Shown here: piece after piece, positions 49,234 to 61,587 of the stretch
How the letters are laid out: the number at the start of each line of letters is the position of its first letter
Position numbering within the stretch: the stretch's first letter is position 1
Assembly (NCBI RefSeq): GCF_901000735.1
Contig: NC_081544.1
Coordinates: 15,701,394-15,765,393, forward strand
Length of the DNA: 64,000 nt
Source: Corylus avellana
Taxonomy: Eukaryota > Streptophyta > Magnoliopsida > Fagales > Betulaceae
Reading direction: 5' to 3'
The notes under the pieces: model-generated
The model's database searches: none
What the model was told of the DNA's origin: nothing
The model's input: the letters and a program-made list of their open reading frames with translations, nothing else
Made by a program: the position numbers and the translations under genes

Positions 49234-50803
49234 GTCAGCTCCACAGGTTCGAGCGCAGGCCCTATGCACTCGAATCCTTTTATAGGCCAAGGTTCATGAT
49301 TTCCATCCTGATTTTATCTTTTCCATTATTGTTTCAAGTTTATCCTTTGATTATATTTTTACAACAATGTGTTACACTTGTTTGATATTTGGTTGGGGTA
49401 TCATTTATATGTTTAATTTTACTATGTTGTTAATTTTTAGTTGTTTTATGTTTTCCTTTAGTTATTAGTTGAATTCTATTTTTATTTAATCTGTTGTTTT
49501 CCTCTCTCGTTGAGTTGCTATTTTTGTTCTACAAGTGCGATCGAGCGCACCCAGTTGTGCGCTCGAGCACATTAACGCCGTGCACCCCTGTGCGCACAAG
49601 CGCAGCACCAACAAGCACACTCTTGCACGAGTACGATCGAGCGCACTTTACAGTGCGATCGAGCTCACTCGACTAGAGGCTCACATGACCTGTTTTTAAG
49701 TTACACCTTCCCTTCCCCCTTCACCTTCCCCCATGCACCGTGATACACAATACCACTGCCCCATTTTTCTCTGTTTTTGACAAGCACAACCTGTAGCCAT
49801 GGATTTTGCTTTGTCTTCTGTGTTGGGTTTGTTATTTTTGCAGGGGATTGGGCTTTTATTTTACAGTGGTTTGGCATCACTCATTCTGGAAGCTGCACAC
49901 TAAGTGTTTGATGAAAGTCCTAAACCAACCTGCAAGATACCTAGAAATCGGGCTTCATCATTTCAAGCTTACAGGGCCAAGGCCACTTCATCCCTACCCA
50001 CTTTTCAGCAAAGGGAGCTCATTTTGGAAACTTTGATGACTTAACAAATTTTGAAGCTACTCAATGGGCAGTCAAAGAATTCAAAAGTCGTGGGTTGAAA
50101 AGGTTATTCAAGCTAGTCACCTCATGGGAAAAGTGTGCTTGTATCGTCTTTGGGACAGTAATGAGAGGAGTACAACAGTCTGGCTGAAGATGTTAAACTT
50201 AGCGCTCATGGGAGGCACCCCAAAGCATATCTTATTTCTTTGTTTGTTTTTATTTTACTTTCATGTTATTTTTATTTTGTTTTTGTTTTTGTTTTCCATT
50301 GTTATTTTAGTGTTTTGTTTTTTAGGAACAAGTGTGCTTGCGTTCAAGTTTGGGAGTGTGCTATGAGCCATGCCAGTCCAGATAGTTTTCACCATCTCCC
50401 AGGTGAGATATTTTCATGCTATACACACATTGGGGACAACGTGTAATTTAAGTTTTGGGGTATGGGAGACACTTACACACACTTTGTCTTAGTTTAATAT
50501 TTTAGTTTTTCTTTTTTTAAAAAAAAAAAAAAAAATTGCATGTTCATGTTTGCCTTAAAATTTTGGTTAATCTAAATTGTGATTTAATTTTCATTGTTGA
50601 GCTTAAAATTGTGAACACATGATCTGATAATAGAGTTTTTAAGTTTGGTTACTTACTTTAGGCATCTGAGAATTCACCTGTTTGATCTGATCTGACACAA
50701 GCACATTAGCACATAGTATGTGGGGTATGACATAAGAGCCTGATGTGTATGTTTCAACGTTTTAGGTGAAGCTGGATGACTTGTTAGATGGACACTTTGT
50801 CAT

Positions 50804-50853
<50 letters not shown>

Positions 50854-51615
50854 TAAAAGAATAAATAATTGATCATTGATAAGTTTTTCACTAAGTAACT
50901 AGACCTCTTGCCTCAGTAAGCATTGAGTGTTCACGTCAAAAGGTGAAAATTTTGATTTGGTTAAATTTATGGCTAGTTTAGTTTCGTAGCCTTGTTGACT
51001 CGAGTTAGTAAGTCCTTAGGGGTGCCTTTACACCTAATTCCCTAAAATCATCTGGTTTGGGAGTGATTGACTTAACACTCGCAACGTGGGTCAATTAGAA
51101 AGCTTAAGGGAACAAAACATTGCTCAGCCTGACCAAAAAAGAAAGAAAGTTATGTCATATTTATTCATTATAATGGGGATTTCAGTGAACTTTGAGATTT
51201 TGAGACATTGGACCTTGGAAATAATTGGAAGCTTCATATTTATGTGCTAGTTCACTTTACACTGTTTCAAACTTGTGATGCCTTAGCTTGTCTTTTGTAA
51301 GTGATTAAACTTTAAAATTTCAATTCATTTAGAAGATGCAATTTATCTTTTTAAGGTTGCTAATGAATAAAAATCTTGATTTTGAGTGATACTTAAATTT
51401 TTTGATAACATGAACTTTGCATGATGTTTGTGGGTAACATTCCTAAAAAACCCTCACGAGACTTCACTCGTCCTCTAGGGAATGCCAAGGGGTTTAAAAG
51501 GCTTGTTGTATATGCTAAATGCAATTGTACATCCCACGAAAGATGGATTTATCTTTTTGTTTTATATTTTTCATTTTGTTTTAGTTTCGTATTGCTAAGG
51601 GACTACCAATATGTA
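49234..51615 (+). mobile_element. 3' internal region of element M-N
   Basis: It begins with a motif cluster (49535-49675: GCGATCGAGCGCACC, GCGCTCGAGCACA, GCGATCGAGCTCAC). A 5' remnant of a second ORF follows (50020-50190). The conserved non-coding blocks come next: GGCACCCCAAAGCAT, GTGCTATGAGCCATGCC, a (TA)n tract at about 50807-50851, GACTCGAGTTAGTAAGTCC and CCCTCACGAGACTTCACTCG. PPT-like AAGTTTGGGAGTG (50347) and AAGTTTTGGGGTATGG (50450) lie inside. Confidence 0.75.
50020..50190 (+). pseudogene. Remnant of plant 'Transposase_32'-like ORF
   Basis: The translation contains ATQWAVKEFKSRGLKKLFK, the start of a protein found in many plant elements and annotated as putative plant transposon protein. 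The same opening, ATQWAVAEFKRRGLKKLFK, begins the longer copy at the right window edge (minus strand). After SW the frame jumps to unrelated codons and stops at TGA near 50187. Most of the domain is deleted. Confidence 0.55.
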
Positions 51616-51628
51616 AGTTTGGGGGTGT
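51616..51628 (+). other. Polypurine tract of element M-N
   Basis: AAGTTTGGGGGTG lies directly before the 3' LTR start TGTTATGTGC. The same sequence stands before LTR C, and reversed after LTRs I, S and U. It would prime plus-strand DNA synthesis. Confidence 0.8.
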
Positions 51629-52936
51629 GTTATGTGCTAAATTATTCATATTTTAGCCCCGTAATTTGTATTTGTTAATCTCTTAGTTTTGTTAGCTTAT
51701 ACAATTTTACTTCCTTTTTGTGGTTTATGTATTTTTATAGGTTTTTGAGGAAAATGAAGTATTCTGGAAAATTCAAGTTTAAAGGGCAATTTTGGGAAAT
51801 TCTAGAAGTGAGGAAGTCCAAACTCGAGCCATGCAGCTCGTACGCTCGAGCGCACGTTACCTAGGATCGATCACAGGAGTGCAATCGAGCACACCAACCA
51901 TGCGATCTAGTGCACTTGGGTGCTGGAGAAATTTCAGACACGTGGCAAGACTCATTTTTCTTCCCAAACTTGGATTTCCAAGTCCTAGTTGTAATAGGAC
52001 CTAGACTTCCGAATTTCCTAGGATTACAAAGGCTTCTAGGACTCTCCTAAGTCCTATAAATAGATCTCTAAGCCTCACAATTAAACACACAACTTCAGAG
52101 AGGAGAATTTGGAGGCTACTTCCAGAAGCTTTTCGATTTCTTCTTTCCCTTTTATTTGTAGTCTTTATCCAACTCATGTGTAACTAAATACTTTAGTAGG
52201 GCTAGATTGAAGCCCTAATCATGTTTCTTTAATATTTCAATATTGGCGCCTTTGCTACAATCATATTGTGATGCTTAACTTGATTATTTCCTACTTTATT
52301 GAATTCATCATATAAACGTGTCTGATTCACATATGCATATGGTATGAATTAGTTATTTAAGTCAATTTGGATGATTGAGTCCTGGGCTTAATAGAGTGAT
52401 AAAAGAATCTCCTCACGGGTTCTTGGGTTAATCAACATGGAAAACCGAGAGTAGACACCCGTGCCCTAGGTTCCATGTGTTTGTCGATTTCCACAGATTT
52501 ATGCTTTCTTAAAGAACAACTTAGTAGACACCCATGCTAAATCCTTTAAGAAAGAAAAGAATTAGAGTAAACACCCATGCCTAATTCGTTGCTTAGGGAA
52601 ATCAATAGCTTAAGGAGTAGACATTTATGCCCTTAGGTTGGCAAACATTAGGTATTCTTGATCTGATTAGAACGTTGGCATATTGTTATATTATTGAGCA
52701 TGACTAGTGGTGGATATCAAAGACCTACCTTTTCATTTATCTTTATTTATTTTCATAATATTAATTTCATGACAATTTTGGTATTTTAATTTAGAAAATT
52801 AATTCTAAGCAAAATCAACAATCCTCGTGGGAATGATCTCATATTTGCCACAGTATACTATCGTTTGATCTTGTGCACTTGCGAGTTAAAACGTAACAAA
52901 TATTATCTATTAATTTTGGTAGCATTTGTCACAACA
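51629..52936 (+). mobile_element. 3' LTR of element M-N
   Basis: 1,308 bp, TGTTATGTGC to CACAACA. Motif cluster at about 51825-51920, several copies with CpG to TpG/CpA changes relative to the 5' LTR. TATAAATAG at 52055-52063. It gives the uninterrupted version of the LTR and so dates the 3.8-kb patch in the 5' LTR as a later event. Confidence 0.9.
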
Positions 52937-52941
52937 ATGTC

Positions 52942-53880
52942 CAACCAATCCCTTCCTTCCTTTCTTCTTTAGAATTTGATACCCCTCTGGAAGGATGTTT
53001 TGGGTTCTTATGTAGCCAACTTGCTTGCTTCGAAAGATTTTCTTGGGACGCTCATTCCTAGATTTGCACCCTTGTGTGCATGATTCCTTAAAGTTATCGA
53101 CATTAGTTGGCTCTTCGAGACATTGAAAAGCTTAAGCTTGTGGTTCATATTGTGTCTCAAGAGAAATTGTGATGAAGGAATGAGCATCAATACTAACTTG
53201 CTTATCAGTGGACAGATTTGGGGGCTCAATTTGCTCCCAGTGCTCAACTTGCTCCTCTTCTTCTTCCACATTGTTGTTCTCAATAAAAAGAGGTTTAGCT
53301 GCAGATGAAGATGGGTTAGGGAAGGATATTTCAGTGGTTTCCCCAATCTCAGTCAACATCTCAGGAGTGGGATCCAATAAGGCCTTCGCTTGCTCATGTA
53401 TCATGTCAAGGTCCAGATCAAATTCAAATTGAGCAAAGTACTCTTTTAAAGGATCCTCTAGACTTGGCTCATTAAAAGTCTCAGCTTGCTCAAAGAACTT
53501 GTCAAGGTCTAGGTCACTTCCAAATTGAGAAAAGCACTCTCCCAAAGGGTTCTCAAGATTTGGCCCATTAATAGTCTCATCAACAATTTCCTCACTCTCA
53601 CGTGTGATGGTGGCTTGGACATGCTCATGATAAGGATGCTGGTGTTGTCCTCATCAATCATGTATTGCCCTCTCGCCATCTCTTGACTTTGAAGCTCCTC
53701 TTCCTCGATTATGTTGAATTCTGCAACTAGATGATCAACCTGCCCTTCCAACCTTCCAATTTCTTGAGTGTTGGCCATGGCAGCATCCTTGAGTTCTTGA
53801 ATGGCTTGGTTATTGACCCTGGTGGAATTCTTAAGCTCTTGTTTGCACTGGTTGGCTATTTGCCTCAACACATTGAGTGC
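52942..53880 (-). pseudogene. gag-like ORF of the large minus-strand element, C-terminal part
   Basis: The continuation of the ORF that starts at 55686, on the minus strand. It encodes a coiled-coil segment (QELKDAAMANTQEIGRLEG, about 53820-53760) and MARGQYMIDEDN. A one-base frame change follows near 53640. Then come two acidic repeats (FAQFEFDLDLDMIHEQ and FSQFGSDLDLDKFFEQ) and a Glu-rich tail. A later frame gives KSFEASKLAT near 53010. It is homologous to 681-1170. A solo LTR separates it from its N-terminal part. Confidence 0.6.
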
Positions 53881-55223
53881 TGTTAAGTGCTAAAATATTC
53901 ATATTTTTAGCCCTTAACTTGCATATGTTCATTCTTTAGTTTTAGTTAATTTATGCCATTGTAGTTCTTTTATGTGTTTTCTTTGATTTTGTAGGTCATT
54001 GGAAGAAAAAAAAGCAATCTCAGAAGTTTCGGACTTAAAAGAGCTATTTTGAGAATATGGAAGGCTCTGGTAGTGCGATCAATCACAGGGGAGCTGCGAT
54101 CGAGCGCACTACAGGTGAAGACCACAATGTGCAAGGCACCTGCGATCGAGCGCCAGCATAAAGAGGATCGATCGTAGACCTGCGATCGATTGCACACGAG
54201 CTGTGATCGAGCGCACCCGTGCGTGATGGGCAAGTCAGCCAGCAGCCTTGATATGGAAAGTACAATTCCTAGGGCTTTGTAACTTAGTGCGAACCAGGGC
54301 TCAAACCCTACGATTTTTAGGATTTCTAGAGTATTCCTAAGGCTTATAAATAGACCCTTAAACCTCTAGAACAGACACACAATTTCCAAGGATAAGAATT
54401 GGAGCTCTTCAAGTTCAAGTTTCGGGTTTATTCTTTTCCTTTCTTTTTATTTTATGAAGATGTTTAACATCAAACTTATGTGTAACTAATTTATTTAGTC
54501 GGGCTAGATTGAAGCCCTAGTTATGTTTAGTTAATATTCAATATAGACGCCTTTGTGATGATCATGTTGTGATATTTAACTTGATTAATTCCTACTTTCA
54601 TGAATTCCTCAAATGTGTGTGCCTGATCAACTTATGCATGTGGTATGGACTAGTTAGTTAAACCAATTTGGATGACCTAGTCCTGGGTTTAATAAAACTA
54701 AAAAAAGAAATTCACACCGGGTTCTTGGGTTAATCAACATAGGGAACCAGGAGTATACACCCATGCCCTAGGCCTCATGTGTTTGTCGATTTCCACAGAA
54801 TCATGTTTTCTTAAAGAACAACTTAGTATACATCTATGCTAAATCTTTTAAGAAAAAAAAGAGTTAGAGTATACACCCATGCCTAACTCGTTGCTTAGGG
54901 AAATCTATAGCTTAAGGAGTATACACCCATGCCTTTAGGTTGACAAACATTAGATATACATAACATGATCAAAACATTGGCATATTGATATATTATCTAA
55001 ATATAATTAGTGGTGGATATCAAAGCCCTACCTTTTTATTATTATCAACTCAAAACCAATCTTTATTTTGTTTTACTTTTGGAATTAATTTTAAGCAAAA
55101 TTTAGTAATCCTCGTAGGAATGACCCCGTACTTGCACCTTATACTACTATATTGACCTCGTGCACTTGCGGGTAGAACATACAATTATTTGCCTATTAAT
55201 TTAGGTAGATATTTGTAACAACA
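53881..55223 (+). mobile_element. Solo LTR (family I) with duplication AGTGC/AGTGT
   Basis: TGTTAAGTGCTAAAATATTC to ...TTTGTAACAACA, 1,343 bp. The flanks are AGTGC (53876-53880) and AGTGT (55224-55228). The related ORF at 1126-1140 shows the empty site with AGTGCG, so the right copy has lost a CpG by C to T change. Motif cluster at about 54070-54230; TATAAATAG at 54345-54353. Confidence 0.9.
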
Positions 55224-55686
55224 AGTGTGTCTTCCAACGATAATTCTGGTTGGGGCATTTGAACGGTAGGATTGGCCGATTAGTTGCTTGAAGGATTTGA
55301 GAGTCCTCCAACAAGGATTGATAGTTGTATGATGAAGGATGTGAAGATTGGTTGTCAAACTGCAGGTATTTAGGATGGTGCAGTTCATCGACTTGGGGAG
55401 CATAATTTCCTATAGCATGAGCTTGCCATGAAAAATCAAAATGGTTGCTCTAGTCTGGGTTATAAAAATTAGAATTTGAATCAAACCCTGGGCTAGAGAA
55501 ATTAGTGTTCATCTGCTCATGTGAAAAATTGGAAAATTGTCCTCAGGATGGACAATTACCAGAACTATGATAAGGATTCGAGTAGTATAAATATGGTTCA
55601 TGTGGGTGAAAAGTGTGAGAGTAGTTGGTAGGAGCTAGTGTCTAACAACTAGGAAAAGCATAAAAATTACCAAACGGAAAATTCAT
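55224..55686 (-). pseudogene. gag-like ORF of the large minus-strand element, N-terminal part
   Basis: It starts at ATG 55686-55684 (MNFPFGNFYAF, compare MNFPFRNFYVS at 1594). In the knuckle the first two Cys are Tyr (LYYSNPYHSSGNC), and several stops occur, for example the TAG 15 codons in. It ends where the solo LTR is inserted. The upstream leader (55690-56250) holds the motif cluster at about 55885-56050. Confidence 0.65.
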
Positions 55687-56254
55687 GTTTCACCCTCACT
55701 CTTTAAACAAAACACACTTCCACATGAAAGATTAACCAATTTTTTTCTCTTCTTTTTTTTCCCTTTTTTTTAAGAAAATAAAATATAAAAAAATACCAAA
55801 AATTAAAAACAAAAACTCAAAGACTCATAAAACAGACCAAACATAAGTTTGGCAAAATTTCAGGCAGTGGTCCATTTTGGTACAGTTTGTGGAGGTGCAC
55901 TCGAGCATAGGTGAGGAGTGATCGAGCGCAGGCACGCGCTGGTCTTCTGATGCACAGGTGCGCTTGAGCGTAAGTGTGGGATGGTCAAGCGCAGGTGCGG
56001 CTCGACTTGCTGCCTTGTGCTCGAGTGCGCTCGAGCATGCTGCGCTTGGTAAGTTCGTCTGAGACTGTAGACAGAAACCAAAAAAAACAACCTTTTCTCT
56101 TTTTAAATTTTTTTTTTTATTTATTAGACTTGCAGAAAAAAATAAAACAAAAAAAAAAATTGCAAAAAGAAAAATAAAACAAAAGAGCTAATTATAACTA
56201 GTAGAAAAATAAAATCAATTTAAACAAAAATTTATTTTCAGGAATACAAACAAC

Positions 56255-56272
56255 TCCTCGGCAACGGCGCCA
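56255..56272 (-). other. Primer-binding site of the large minus-strand element
   Basis: Minus-strand TGGCGCCGTTGCCGAGGA, one base from the complement of the tRNA-Asp 3' end. It is the best-preserved site in the window on this strand. Confidence 0.88.
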
Positions 56273-56278
56273 AAAACT

Positions 56279-56485
56279 TGTTGTGAGTTTGAATTACTCG
56301 CAAGTGCACGAGTTGTTTGCAATATAGCTTTTTACAAGTGCGAGGTCGAATTCACATGGAATTGTGTTCGTGTAAATAAACTTCAATCTAAATCAATTCT
56401 ACTTTAACCTACTTTCAAATTTGATATGATTTTTCTTGCAAAATTTGTAAACTAAATAAAATTTACAAAATGAAATGATAAGAAG
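56279..56485 (-). mobile_element. LTR P (family II), inner 207 bp of the 5' LTR
   Basis: TGTTGTGAGTTTGAATTACTC matches the inner end of LTR L at 38620 over the whole preserved length, so the two are the LTRs of one element. It stops at AAATGATAAGAAG, where a plus-strand LTR begins. The rest of this LTR and the outer target duplication are not found. Confidence 0.8.
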
Positions 56486-57332
56486 TGATAAGTGCCAAAT
56501 ATTGCATACTTGTCCCCTTTATTTACATTAGTTAACCCTATAGTTATGTCGTTATTTAATATTTTGTGTTAGTTTTGTGTTTTTAGTGTTTTGTAGGTCA
56601 TTAAAGAAAAACTACAGCTTTAAAGGAAAAAATGCAAAGTTTGGAAGAAATCATACTTTGATAAGACCTAGATAATGTGGTTAAGTCTAACCAAATCCAA
56701 GAAAAGGTTAAATCGGATTAAAGATTAGATTGGATAAAATTTCAGATTTGATTCAAATTCAGATTCTGCATATGTCACAGTATTTTGACCATAACTTTCT
56801 GCTCAAATATCAGATTGAAATGATTCAAATGGAATTAGAAAGCTAACTCAAAATACTACAATTCCTTGTGAAATAGGATTTTCCTAACTCGGATGGTTAC
56901 TATACCAAAATCGCTCCGTAAATAAAGGACATAAATCTAGACGAATCCTATTCCAATTTCAGACTTCTATTTGACTGGGAGACAGACCTCCGAATTATCT
57001 AGGTTTAATAGGGCTTCTAGGACTTCCCTAAGCCTGTAAATAGACTTATTTGCATTCACAAAAAGATATAGAATTCCAGAGAGCAAAATTCTACAGTTTT
57101 TCTCTTTTTAGTTTAGATTTTCTTTAGGTTTAGGTTTTATTTTTATGTGGAGCTAAATTCCCAACTAAGGTTGGGGATGAAGCCTCACCGATGAAGAACA
57201 TCAATACTTTCCTGTAAGTCTTTATTTATCTGATTTTATTGGGTTTAATATTTCAATTGTTTTACTTCTTTTCAATGTGTGGAGTGATTCTTGATATCTT
57301 TTGTGATTTAAGGATACACTTGATGATTTAAG
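56486..57332 (+). mobile_element. LTR Q (family II, motif-poor), 5' part
   Basis: TGATAAGTGCCAAATATTGC starts a family II LTR without GATCGAGCGCA motifs. Its central part (CAATCCGATTT/AGATTGAAATG words) resembles LTRs K, F and I. A CTGTAAATAG promoter-like box lies near 57037. It ends at GATACACTTGATGATTTAAG. Confidence 0.75.
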
Positions 57333-57360
57333 ATAAGGAGAAGAAAAGCAAATTGTGAGG

Positions 57361-57776
57361 CAAAGAACAACTTAGTAGACACCTATGCTAAATCCTTTAA
57401 GAAAAAAAAAAGAATTAGAGTAGACACCCATGCCTAATTCGTTGCTTAGGGAAATCAATAACATAAGGAGTAGACACCAATGCCCTTAGGTTGACAAAAA
57501 TTAGATATTCATAACATGATCAAAACATTGGCATATTGATATATTAGCTAAATGTAATTAGTGGTGGATATCAAAGCCCTACCTTTTTATCATTATCAAT
57601 TTAAATCCAATCTTTTGTTTTATTTTACTTTGAGAATTAATTTTAGACAAGATTCAGGAGTCCTCGTGGGAATGACCCCGTATTTGCACACTATACTACT
57701 ATGTTGACCTCGTGCACTTGGGGGTAAAACATCCAGTTATTTGCCTATTAATTTAGGTGGGTAATTGTGGAACAAC
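57361..57776 (+). mobile_element. LTR R (family I), 3' part, joined to Q by filler
   Basis: Family I sequence from AAAGAACAACTTAGTAGACACC to ...AATTGTGGAACAACA. Between it and the family II sequence lie about 28 bp (57333-57360) that match neither. No internal region follows; an inverted LTR fragment starts at once. Confidence 0.7.
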
Positions 57777-58019
57777 AGTCCTCGCCTATAGTGCGCTCGA
57801 TCGCAGCTCCCCTACGATCGATCGCTCTACCAGAGCCTCCAAAATTCCCAAAATAGCTCTTTTATGCTCAAGACTTCCGAAATTGCTTCTTTTTCTTTCA
57901 GTGACCTACAAAATCAAGGAAAACACATAAAAGAACTAAAATTGCCTAAATTAATCAAAACTAAAGGATTAACACATGTAAGTTAAGGGCTAAAAATATG
58001 AATATTTTAGCACTTAACA
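57777..58019 (-). mobile_element. LTR S (family I), outer part; 3' LTR of a minus-strand element
   Basis: It starts inside the motif cluster (GTGCGCTCGATCGCAGC, CGATCGATCGCTC, compare 40100-40145) and runs to the outer end ...TAGCACTTAACA. The polypurine tract follows at 58020. More than 1 kb of the inner LTR is missing. Confidence 0.8.
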
Positions 58020-59482
58020 CACCCCCAAACTTACATATTGCTAGTCCCTTAGCAATACAAAACTTAAAACAAAAATGAAAAACAGAGAACAACAAGATAA
58101 ATCTATCTTTCGTGGGATATATGATTGCATTTAGTGTATGCAACAAGCCTTTTAAACCCCTAGAAATTCCCTAGAAGATGAGTGAAGCCTCGTGAGGGTT
58201 TGCCATAAATGTTACCCACAAACATCATACACGGTTCATGTTATTCCAAAAATTAAAGCATCACTTCAAGATCATGATTTTCATTCATTAGCAAACTTAA
58301 AAAGATAAACTCCATCTTCATAATGAATTAGAATCACAAAGTTCAATTACTTACAAAGGACATGCTAAAACATTACAAGTTTGAAAACAGTGTAAGGTGA
58401 ACTAGAACAAAATTATGAGGCTTCCAAATCTTTCCAATGTGTAATGTCTCCATATCTCAAAGTTCACTGAAATTCCTATTAGAATGAACAACAATGGCAT
58501 ATTTCTTTTTTCTTTTTTTTTGGTCAGGTTGTGCAATGTTTGGTTCCCTTAAGCTTTCTAATTGACCAATGTAACGAGTGTTAAGTCAATGACTCCCAAA
58601 CCAGATGGTTTTAGGGCATTAGGTGTAGAGACACTCCTAAGGACCTACTAACTCAAGTCAAAAAGGCTACAAAACCAAACTAACCATGACATCAATCAAA
58701 TCAAAATTTTTCACTTTTTAACGGAACACTCAATGCTTTGAGGCAGAGGTCTTGTTGCTCAGTGAAAAGCTTATCAATGATCATTTATATATATATTTTA
58801 TGTTGTATATGCCAGAGTGTCCATCTAATAAGTTATCCAATTTCATCCAAGATACAAAAACACACATATCAGACCTCATGTCATACCTCACAAATGAGGT
58901 GCTAATTTGCTTGTGTGATCAGATCAAACATGTGATTTTTCAACTATCCTGAGCAAGTAATCAAATTGAAAAATTCTCTCATTAGATCATGTGTTCAAAA
59001 TTTTAAGCTCACTGCCCACAATTCTTTTAGATTAACCACAATTTTTAGGCAAACATGAACGAATTTGTTTTCTTGTTTTTTTAGTTTTTTTCTTTTTTAA
59101 ACATACAAACACACAAAACAAATAACATGAAACTGGGACAAAGTGTGTGTAAATAACACGTGTTCCCATACCCCCAAACTTAAATGACACATTGTCCCCA
59201 ATGTGTCTAAATTAAGGAAAGAATGTACCAGGGAGATGAACGACAACGTCTTGGAAAGCATGGCTCATAGCACACCCCCAAACTTTAAGTGAAGCACACT
59301 TGTCCCTACAAAATAAGAAAAATAAAGACAAGTAAAAAGTACAAAGCACTAAAGATAAAAAAATAAAAAGTTAAAAAAAAAAAATTCAAAATTCAAAATT
59401 CAAGATTAAAAAAAAAAAATTAATTGAAAGCACACTTAAACAAAATAAAAAGATAAACTATGGGATGCCTCCTATGAGTGCT
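58020..59482 (-). mobile_element. 3' internal region of element S
   Basis: Begins (in plus coordinates) with the reversed polypurine tract and carries the conserved 3' non-coding blocks. These include two further reversed PPT-like tracts, ACCCCCAAACTT at about 59168 and CACCCCCAAACTTT at about 59273. No ORF. It is cut at GGATGCCTCCTATGAGTGC by a plus-strand LTR. Confidence 0.75.
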
Positions 59483-60515
59483 TGTTAAGTGCTAAAATAT
59501 TCATATTTTTAGCCCTTAACTTACATGTTTTAATCCTTTAGTTTTAGTTAATTAGGCTATTTTAGTTCTTTTATGTGTTTTCTTTGATTTTGTAGGTCAA
59601 TGGAAGAAAAAGAAGCAATCTCAGAAGTTTTGGACTTAAAAAGAGTTATTTTGGATTTTGGAAAGCTTTGGTAGAGCAATCGATCGCAGGGGAGCTGTGA
59701 TCGAGCGCACTACAGATGAGGATGGCACATTACAAGGCAACCACGATCAAGCGCAAGCATCGAGAGGATCGATCGCAGACCTGCGATCGATTGCACACGG
59801 GCTACGATCGAGCACACCCGTGCGTGATGGCCAAGACAGCCGCCAGTCTTTATAAGGAAAGAGCAATTTCTAGGGTTTTGTAGCTTAGTGCGAACTAGGG
59901 CTCAAATCCTATGACTTTTAGGGTTTCTAGAGTATTCCTAAAGGCCTATAAATAGACCCTTAAGCCTCTAGAATAGACACACTTTTTCCAAGGAGAAGAA
60001 TTGGAGCTCTTCAAGATCAAGTTTCGGGTTTATTCTTTTCCCTTCTTTTATTTTATTTTATGAAGATGTTACACATCAACTTCATGTGTAACTAATTTAT
60101 TTAGTAGGGCTAGATTGAAGCCCTAGTTATGTTTATTTGATATTCAATATTGGCGCCCTTGTGATGATCTTGTTGTGACATCTAAATTGATTAATTCCTG
60201 TTGTCATGAATTCCTCATATGTGTGTGCCTAATCAACATGTGCAGGTGGTATGGATTAGTTAGTTAAATCAATTTGGATGACCGAGTCTTGGGTTTAACA
60301 TAAGTAACAAAAGTTATTCACACCGGATTCTTGGGTTAATCAACATGGGGAATCGGGAGTAGACACCCATTCCCTAGGCCTCATGTGTTTGTCGATTTCC
60401 ACAGTTTTATGCTTTCTTAAAGAACGACTTAGTAGACACCCATGCTAAATCCTTTAAGAAGAAAAGAATTAGAGTAGACACCCATGCCTAATTCGTAGCT
60501 TAGGAAAATCAATAG
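59483..60515 (+). mobile_element. LTR T (family I), 5' three-quarters; left arm of a large palindrome
   Basis: TGTTAAGTGCTAAAATATTC starts the LTR. Motif cluster at about 59675-59825 with GCGATCGATTGCACACGG; TATAAATAG at 59947-59955. It ends at AATCAATAGCCTAAG and passes directly into the inverted LTR U at the equivalent position. Confidence 0.8.
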
Positions 60516-61587
60516 CCTAAGAGCATTGGTGTCTACTCCTTAAGCTATTGATTTCCCTAAGCAACGAATTAGGCAATGGTGTCTACTCTAATTCTTTTCT
60601 TTATTAAAGGATTTAGCATGGGTGTCTACCAAGTTGTTCTTTCAGAAAGCATAAAACTGTGGAAATCGACAAACACATGAGGCCTAGGGCATGGGTGTCT
60701 ACTCCCGGTTCCCCATGTTGATTAACCCAAGAATCCGGTGTGGATATCTTTTGTTACTTATGTTAAACCCTGGACTCGGTCATCCAAATTGATTTAACTA
60801 ACTAGTCCATACCACATGCACATGTTAATCAGGCACACACATATGAGGAATTCATGAAACTAGGTATTAATCAAGTTAGACATCATAACACGATCATCAC
60901 AAAGGTGCGAATATTGAATATTAACAAAACATAACTAGTGCTTCAGTCTAGCCTTGCTAAATAAATTAGCTACACATAAAGTTGATGTTAAACATCTTCA
61001 TAAAAGAAAAGAAAAGAAAGGAAAAGAATAAACCCGAGACTTGAACTTGAAGAGCTCCAATTCTTCTCCTTACAAAGCATACCTATTCTAGAGGCTTAAG
61101 GGTCTATTTATAGGCTTTAAAAGTCCTTGACAAACTAGTAAACCTAAGAATTTTGTAGGGTTTCAAAACCTATTACAATTAGGAGTTGGAAAACCCTAAT
61201 ATGGAAAGAATGACAATCTGGCCACCATTTGATATGTCTCCTGCGCATGGGTGCGATCGATTGCAACCCCTGTGCGCTCGATCGCAGGTCAGCGATCGAG
61301 CCTCTTCTATTCTGCGCTCGAACGCTAATTGCCTGCTTCGTGCTGTGTCTTCTCTGGTAGTACACTCGATCGTAGGTAACCTATGATCGATCGCAGTGTC
61401 AGGGGCTCCCATTGTTCCCATCTTCTCTCTTTGAGCCCAAATCTTCCAGATTTACTTCATTTTCTTTCAAAAGCCTACGAAAGTATGGAAAACACAAAAA
61501 GGAATTAAAATGACCTAATTAATTAAAACCAAATGATTAAAACATGCAGGTTAAGGGCTAAAAATATGAATATTTTAGCACTTAACC
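60516..61587 (-). mobile_element. LTR U (family I), right arm of the palindrome and 3' LTR of a minus-strand element
   Basis: Inverted relative to LTR T and starting at the same internal point (CTTAAGCTATTGATTTCCC). It runs outward to ...TTTTAGCACTTAACC at about 61587, followed by the reversed polypurine tract. Motif cluster at about 61245-61395. CTATTTATAGGC near 61107 is its promoter box. Confidence 0.8.
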
